This document shows positions 58,913-64,000 of a stretch of DNA of 64,000 bases, in pieces. This DNA comes from Plicaturopsis crispa FD-325 SS-3 (Eukaryota > Basidiomycota > Agaricomycetes > Amylocorticiales > Amylocorticiaceae). Position 1 is the stretch's first letter. Each line of letters starts with the position of its first letter. The notes below the pieces were generated by a model. The model did no database searches and was not told the DNA's origin. It saw nothing but the letters and a program-made list of their open reading frames with translations. Where the stretch lies: assembly GCA_000827205.1 (NCBI GenBank), contig KN832563.1, forward strand, positions 1,126,863 to 1,190,862, written 5' to 3'. The position numbers were made by a program, and so were the translations under genes.

Positions 58913-60600
58913 ATGCACTCGCTGGGATTGGCGGCGAGAGCCTCCCGCAGACAATGTTCACGTCCCCGGCTTTTCTCCACAACACCCATATGCTGCCGCG
59001 CAGGCGGTTCCGCCGCTAACAAGCCGCATTACACCAAACCGAAGCCGCCAGATAAATGGAACTACAATCAAAACGTCTCCTTCGACGAGACTGTCGATGC
59101 CACGCTCATCGACTACCCGACTGTCACCGCGAACGACCTCGAGCGCGAGCACACGCCGCGAACTGGCGTGAAGATGCTCGTACGCGATTTTATCGACGAC
59201 TCGCTATACAACCCCCATTACGGCTACTTCCCGAAGCAGGCGACCATCGTCACCTCTCCGGAGACGACATTTGACTTCGGGAAACTCAGAGACGAAGCGG
59301 AATTTCAGGTGGAAGTCTCGAACCGTTACGCTGCATACGGCGCGGATGAGCTTGTAGGCCCGGGCAGGCAGCTCTGGCATACCCCGACAGAGCTATTCAA
59401 GGTACCTATGCCTTTGAAATGAGTGCGTCACTGGCTGACTGAATCTACGTAGCCATGGTACGGCCAAGCCATCGCTCAATGCCTCGTCTCAGAATATTTG
59501 CTCAAATATTTTCCGTATGAAGATTTCATCATATATGAAATTGGCGCCGGGAACGGCACGCTTGCCATGGACGTCCTGGATTATATCAAACGGGAGTACC
59601 CTGACGTGTATGATCGCACGCGGTACAATATAATAGAAATCAGTGGCAGTCTCGTCAAACTGCAACGCCAGAAATTGACCAAGGCACACCCTTGTGTTAC
59701 CGTGTCGCACAAGAGTATATTCCACTGGAATAAATCGGAGCCCGCACCATGCTTTTTCTTAGCAATGGAAGTCATCGTGAGTTCCCTGTCTCTTTGACCT
59801 AGAATATTTTCTAATTATCTTTCCAGGATAACTTTGCACACGACGTTGTTCGCTATGATGTCCGCACGCTGGAGCCATACCAGGGCGTCGTGTCCATCGA
59901 CGAGCAAGGGGACTTCAACATGTTCTATACGCGTGTCACTGACCCTCTCATCCGCTCCTTCCTCGCCTTACGAAAACATCTACAACATCCCCTCCCCCTC
60001 GCCAAGGCCCTCATTGCATACCCCCGGCTACGCAATTTTGTCGCCTCTCTCCCTTTCGCGCCGAACCTTTCCGCCCCGGAATACATCCCTACGCGACTGC
60101 TTAGCCTCCTGCGCACACTACGGCAGCACTTCCCGCGCCACCGGCTGCTGCTGTCCGATTTCTCCTCGCTGCCCGACACGATTGCAGGGTACAACGCACC
60201 CGTCGTGCAGACGCGCTATCAGAACACAACGATCCCGTGCGAGACGCTGCTCGTGCGCCAGGGCTACTTCGACATCTTCTTCCCCACGAACTTCGAGCGC
60301 CTGCGCGACATGTACGAGCATATCATCGCGCAGCCGCGGGGCAGCGCGGAGGTCACCGCGTCGCCCCTGCGCACGAGCGTGATCGGCGCGGATTTCTTCT
60401 CCTCGTACGTGCCGAGCAACCGGCGGACGCCCCGCGACGGCGTCGTGAGTGCGAGCGGGCTGCCGGTGGGCGAGCGCAAGTCGAGCGTGTTCACGCATGC
60501 GGAGTTTCTGGAGACGTACGCAGATCTGTCGAAGACGCGGCTGCGGAACGGGGAGAATCCGATGCTGGATTTTTATCAGAATGTCAAGTTTTTGTTTTAG
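58913..60600 (+). CDS. Mitochondrial MidA/NDUFAF7-family SAM-dependent methyltransferase
   Basis: The ATG 58913 begins MHSLGLAARASRRQCSRPRL and continues FSTTPICCRAG, an Arg/Ser-rich mitochondrial presequence. The family N-terminus 'GVKMLVRDFIDDSLYNPHYG' and 'YFPKQ' follows, then 'PWYGQAIAQCLVSEYLLKYF' after an intron, the SAM-binding 'FIIYEIGAGNGTLAMDVLDY', and 'FFLAMEVIDNFAHDVVRYD', which replaces the 'NEFFDALPVH' of MidA proper. A second intron lies between 'AMEVI' and 'DNFAHD'. The C-terminal half includes 'HRLLLSDFSSLPDTIAGYNA' and 'GYFDIFFPTNFERLRDMYEH'. Human NDUFAF7 methylates complex I subunit NDUFS2; the changed motif suggests this protein is the divergent fungal branch, with an unknown substrate. 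Confidence 0.87.
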
Positions 60601-60909
60601 TCATTGTCAAGGGGATGTTTCGTCGATGCTGGACGCTGCGCTCGTCGCGTTAGATATCACTCACTGGCCATGTGAACCCCGCCTCACAATACGACAGGCG
60701 ACCTCGTGGCGCTGTATGAGAAGTTTAAAGAGGAGAACAATGGCGCACAACAAGACCACACCATCGGTTAAGTAGCGACCACGACCACAAAAGGACGGGC
60801 CTGTGCAAGGCCTGTGCTGTTCATTCTGCATCGACATCCTTCTTCAAGCTTCAAGTTCAAGTACTCGTGGTTGTAGTACTAGACAGTACTGTAGATTCGT
60901 ACCCGCACT
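60601..60909. other. Spacer
   Basis: This spacer carries the 3' flank of the methyltransferase gene and the promoter of the small KEN-box gene. No gene was seen. Confidence 0.4.
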
Positions 60910-61251
60910 ATGGCACGCGCGTTCGTCATTTTCCAAGACTCTCCTTCCTCATCCGACGTGCCCACCGACACCGCGCCGTCCTCGTCGCCTGCGCCCGCCG
61001 CCACGTCTACTGCGAAAGAGAACCTGCACCCCATCACCGGCGCACGGACGTCCACCAAATCGCGCAGGCCTTTGAAGGATGTGCTCACCACGAAGCAGCA
61101 CAATCCGCCGCCGAGCGGCAAGAGCGCTAAACCACGCACATCGTCTTCGTCACGGAAGGGCACGCGTGCCCAGGTAGTGCGCCTTGCGCGCGTCGAGGAG
61201 GACCCAGAGCTTGTTATCGTGGAGCGCGCAGACGCCGTGGCAAAGTGCTAA
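60910..61251 (+). CDS. Small protein with KEN box and D-box-like motif
   Basis: A single-exon 113-residue protein starts MARAFVIFQDSPSSSDVPTD. After a Ser/Pro/Ala-rich stretch comes 'STAKENLHPITGARTSTKSR' (a KEN box with the favoured downstream Pro), then 'RRPLKDVL' (RxxL, D-box-like), a basic Ser-rich patch 'KSAKPRTSSSSRKGTRAQVV' and an acidic end 'EEDPELVIVERADAVAKC'. KEN and D boxes are degrons recognised by the APC/C with Cdh1/Cdc20, so a protein made and destroyed during the cell cycle is a fair inference. I do not recognise it as securin or any named CDK inhibitor. The short length and good codon use support a real gene. Confidence 0.7.
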   Translation: MARAFVIFQDSPSSSDVPTDTAPSSSPAPAATSTAKENLHPITGARTSTKSRRPLKDVLTTKQHNPPPSGKSAKPRTSSSSRKGTRAQVVRLARVEEDPELVIVERADAVAKC

Positions 61252-61764
61252 ACGCCATTTCCTGAGGTACGTTTCAGGTCTTGCTCTCCTGACCCCTTGC
61301 CAGTTGCCTTGCTCAAGTTTTGTCCCAGGAATAATTCTTTCTCCCACCAGGAATCAGCGCTCAGCGCTAGTCCACCTCAGTCCGGCGTCGTTTTAATGTA
61401 TTCCCCGGTACCGTGGCATCCCATGACGCCGAATCGGACCGCATGCATTGGGCTACGCAGGGTCGCAGCCGTTTCCCTTTCCCGTAGCTATGCTTTCATC
61501 GTTGTCCAGCCGTCGTAAATGCTATGTTGTCTATGCATTCATACACCATGTCGCATTCAAACTACCCGCTAGTTTTTTAGGCTGTTTGTCATTGCGCTTT
61601 ATAGCCGTTCCTCCCGGCCATCGAGGAAGCCCCTATTCAGTATTCGGCTCAAGATCATCAACACCGATAGAAAGTTCTCCTTTCCCCATCTCTCAGCGCT
61701 AAATGTCACGATCATATAAGTACTGAGGTCTACTGCTCGCCAGCTTTTGTCATCCCCCCACGCC
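61252..61764. other. Spacer
   Basis: No coding signal was seen. This should contain the 3' end of the KEN-box gene and the promoter of the acyltransferase gene. Confidence 0.4.
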
Positions 61765-63009
61765 ATGTCCCTCGTCGACGCTAAGCCCCCGCTGCCCCCA
61801 TACCTCGCAGGGGCGACCGATCTTTCCCTCGCCGTCCTCGTTGCTCTGTCGCACACCCTCCCAGCGCCTCTACTTGCGGCTGGATTCGTCGCTTTCACCG
61901 TCCTCAGCTCCTACGGGTGGCAGTACACCGTTGGAGATGCCTGGCTTGACTACGGAGTCGGCGGGACTTTCATGATCGGGATCTTCACCGCGGTCCAATT
62001 TCTGTTTCTCAGCGATACCCTCACAACCATACACCACAAGGACGACAGGGGGCCAGCGCTACAGAAACCGTTTCTGAGCCGCGTATGGTGGGCGCTCTGT
62101 CTGAAGCAAAATATTCGCGGGATTGGGTGGAATATTGAGGTCAGCCTTCTGTTTCCGTCCACGTGCATGCAATTCATTTTGATGGCGCGTATCGGTTAGA
62201 ACGCTCACATCCCGCCGGCATCAAAAACTTCCCGCCGGCACTTTGTCCTCGTGTCGCTCGCGCGCGCAGCCGTCTATTGGCTTATCGCAGACGTATCGCA
62301 AGCGTACCTGCACGCAAATCCATTATTTTCTCTCCGTGGGCCTGATGCTGTTCCTATCACATCGCAAGGTCCATTTCTTCAAGCTCTCAATATTATCGCA
62401 TGGTGGGCTACGCCGTACGGCCTCACTGGTCTCGCCCACTCTCTTCTCGCAGCGTCGTCCGTTGCTGTAGGCATGTATCCACCCTCTGCATGGCCGGCCT
62501 TCTTCGGCGCTTGGAGTGATGCGTACACTCTACGCCGTTTCTGGTCGCGCACCTGGCACCATCTCGTCCGGCGCATCTGTGTCGCGTATGGCAAGGCCGT
62601 AGCGCGTGCGCTTGCCTTGAAACCCGGCACCAAGGCAAGCGCGTACACGCAGCTGTACGTCGCCTTCATCGTGTCGTCTATCGTGCACAGTGTCGGCGAC
62701 TACACCATCGACCCTGCGCGCATGGGCACGTCCGCGCCATTTTTCCTCATACAGGCGGTAGTGATCACGGCGGAGGATGCGGCGATTGGGTTGGGGAGGA
62801 TGGCGGGGCTTCGGGGCAGCCGCGCGTGGAAGTTACTGGGATATGTGTGGGTGGCTGGATGGTTCTTCGTAATGGTGCCGCCACTGAGCTGGATGTACGC
62901 ATATGGCGTTGGCGAGGTCTTGCCGGGGAGCATCATTCGACCGCTCTGGCGCGCGTGGGGCCCGCGGCTGGAGATCGACTGGAAAGTGCCTGTGAATGCT
63001 CAATACTGA
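61765..63009 (+). CDS. MBOAT wax-synthase-type acyltransferase
   Basis: This is an integral membrane O-acyltransferase (wax synthase domain, MBOAT_2), probably in the endoplasmic reticulum. The ATG 61765 begins MSLVDAKPPLPPYLAGATDL. There are about eight hydrophobic segments, for example 'LSLAVLVALSHTLPAPLLAA' and 'GTFMIGIFTAVQFLFLS'. 'LCLKQNIRGIGWNIE' is the typical 'R.RGIGW' block, after which one intron (GTCAGC..GGTTAG) leads to 'NAHIPPAS'. The signature 'WPAFFGAWSDAYTLRRFWSR' then 'TWHHLVRR' is conserved in fungal wax synthase-like proteins. 'YVAFIVSSIVHSVGDY' holds the catalytic His candidate. The end is VPVNAQY, stop 63007-63009. These enzymes esterify alcohols, including terpenoid or sterol products; the substrate is not predictable. 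Confidence 0.88.
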
Positions 63010-63404
63010 GCAAGGGGGCCTGTTCAACGTATCGTGCACTTGTAAGCTTTCGGGTCTTTATTTTTATTGTTGTTCCTCTTCATATTGCATGCTCTACAGT
63101 ATACTACATACCAATATTGTGCCTAGTATTTTACACAGGGATTTGGACTCAACGCTCCTCTTTGTTTTCCTCGCCTCCTTCTGATACAGTACGCCAACAG
63201 TAACGCTGCAGATTTTTACAGACTCGCGGCCGGCAAATGCCGCGGCTTGCTTATCCGCGATCATTCAAATTGTAGATCGTGCAAAGATCGTGCAATATTG
63301 GCGGTAATCTTCCTGACGGTTTCATTTCTACCACACCCATAGCGCCAACTTCCAGAACGCAAGGTTGGCAGTCCGCGGAGATCTTAAGTCGAGTCACTAT
63401 CTTC
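63010..63404. other. Spacer
   Basis: This is the 3' flank of the acyltransferase gene and promoter of the next gene. No gene or repeat was seen. Confidence 0.4.
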
Positions 63405-64000
63405 ATGAGCGTTCTGCCCAAGAAAAACGAAGAATACGGGTCCAAGGAATACTGGTCGGTTTCCGCTGGAAATTACATGCACAGAACAGTGACCCATACA
63501 AGTCTCTGACAGGGATAGCCGCTACACCGCGTCCGTGTTCTTTTGGATTCTTGTTGCATGAAGCGCTCATCCATTGTCTACAGGGAAGCGGCCGATGACG
63601 CGTCGTTTGATTGGTTCAAGTCGTACGCGGAGCTGGCGCCGTTTTTGCGCGAGCTCGTCCCAAGTAAAGATGCACGCGTCCTCATGCTAGGGTGCGGGAA
63701 CTCGAAGCTCAGTGAGGAGGTACGTGATGCATAATTATCACTGCTGGCGGCGCGGATTGGACTGATAGGGATACATGGTGTAGATGTGGGACGATGGATA
63801 CACGAATATTGTGAACACTGACGTGCGTGAATATCTTTGTTGCGCCGGAAGGACAGCGTTTACTTATGTTCCTAAACATAAAATGATAGTACTCAGCGGT
63901 TGTCATTGAACAGATGTCACGACGGCACGCTTCGCGCACTGGCATGTCTTGTAAGCAGAGTTAGCCTTGGTGTCATGTGGACGCTTACTGAAATGTGGAT
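63405..64000 (+). CDS. EEF1AKMT4/METTL13-like methyltransferase, 5' part
   Basis: The ATG 63405 begins MSVLPKKNEEYGSKEYW. An intron of about 135 bases joins it to 'EAADDASFDWFKSYAELAPF', after which 'DARVLMLGCGNSKLSEE' is the SAM-binding motif I, 'MWDDGYTNIVNTD' follows the next intron, and 'YSAVVIEQMSRRHASRTGMS' follows another. The layout (YGxxxYW, then DWF, LGCGNS, then DYSxVVIxxM) is that of the EEF1AKMT4 (ECE2-type) and METTL13 group, which methylates lysines of elongation factor eEF1A in animals. The right window edge cuts the gene inside an intron or soon after the donor near 63951. The fungal substrate is not established here. Confidence 0.88.

Overview
The window is nuclear DNA of a filamentous basidiomycete, most likely an agaricomycete (wood-decay type). 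The signs are eukaryotic genes split by many 50-75 base GT..AG introns, high GC at third codon positions, compact intergenic spaces, and protein families typical of that group: a Trk potassium transporter, SFH5, an NRPS-like adenylate-forming reductase, a PB1/ZZ receptor-like protein and kinase-like proteins with altered catalytic motifs. No operons, tRNA, rRNA or CRISPR arrays were seen. An assembly gap of 897 N fills 20578-21474.

Layout. 1-16.6 kb is a dense housekeeping block: the 3' part of a Trk K+ transporter, the crosslink-repair nuclease PSO2/SNM1 (reverse), a class-III aminotransferase, the large HECT ubiquitin ligase UFD4 and a glutathione S-transferase. 16.9-17.5 kb holds a short relic of the DNA polymerase alpha catalytic subunit N-terminus with a tandemly duplicated exon and a frame break. 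18.0-19.6 kb is SFH5 (CRAL-TRIO). 19.6-23.4 kb is gene-poor and contains the gap and a 395-base foldback element with terminal inverted repeats. 23.4-30 kb has a long disordered protein and a PB1 plus multi-ZZ protein resembling NBR1/p62 autophagy receptors.

30.4-36.4 kb is the accessory core. It is a tandem pair of kinase-like genes. One is intact. The other is split by a 2.4 kb element that has 13-base perfect inverted ends and a probable 2-base target duplication; removing the element restores the paralogue's reading frame and length. The element shows no recognisable transposase but contains two exon-like pieces around a canonical intron, as a gene-capturing non-autonomous DNA transposon would.

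37.4-41.2 kb has a Pro/Gln-rich protein, a TMEM14 membrane protein whose start codon stands alone in its exon, and an unknown protein. 41.2-45.2 kb is the NRPS-like reductase (adenylation, carrier, NAD(P)H reductase). 46.3-54.1 kb has a dual-specificity phosphatase, Mediator subunit MED4, a CLC chloride channel/exchanger with two CBS domains, and an unknown acidic protein. 54.3-63 kb has MMS19 (cytosolic Fe-S targeting and DNA repair), a mitochondrial MidA/NDUFAF7-family methyltransferase, a small protein with a KEN box and a D-box-like motif, and a wax-synthase-type MBOAT acyltransferase. The right end cuts an EEF1AKMT4-like methyltransferase.

The genes are mostly independent housekeeping units. 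Several divergent pairs share short promoters: PSO2/aminotransferase, phosphatase/MED4 and MMS19/methyltransferase. Multi-exon spans are given from start to stop, introns included.
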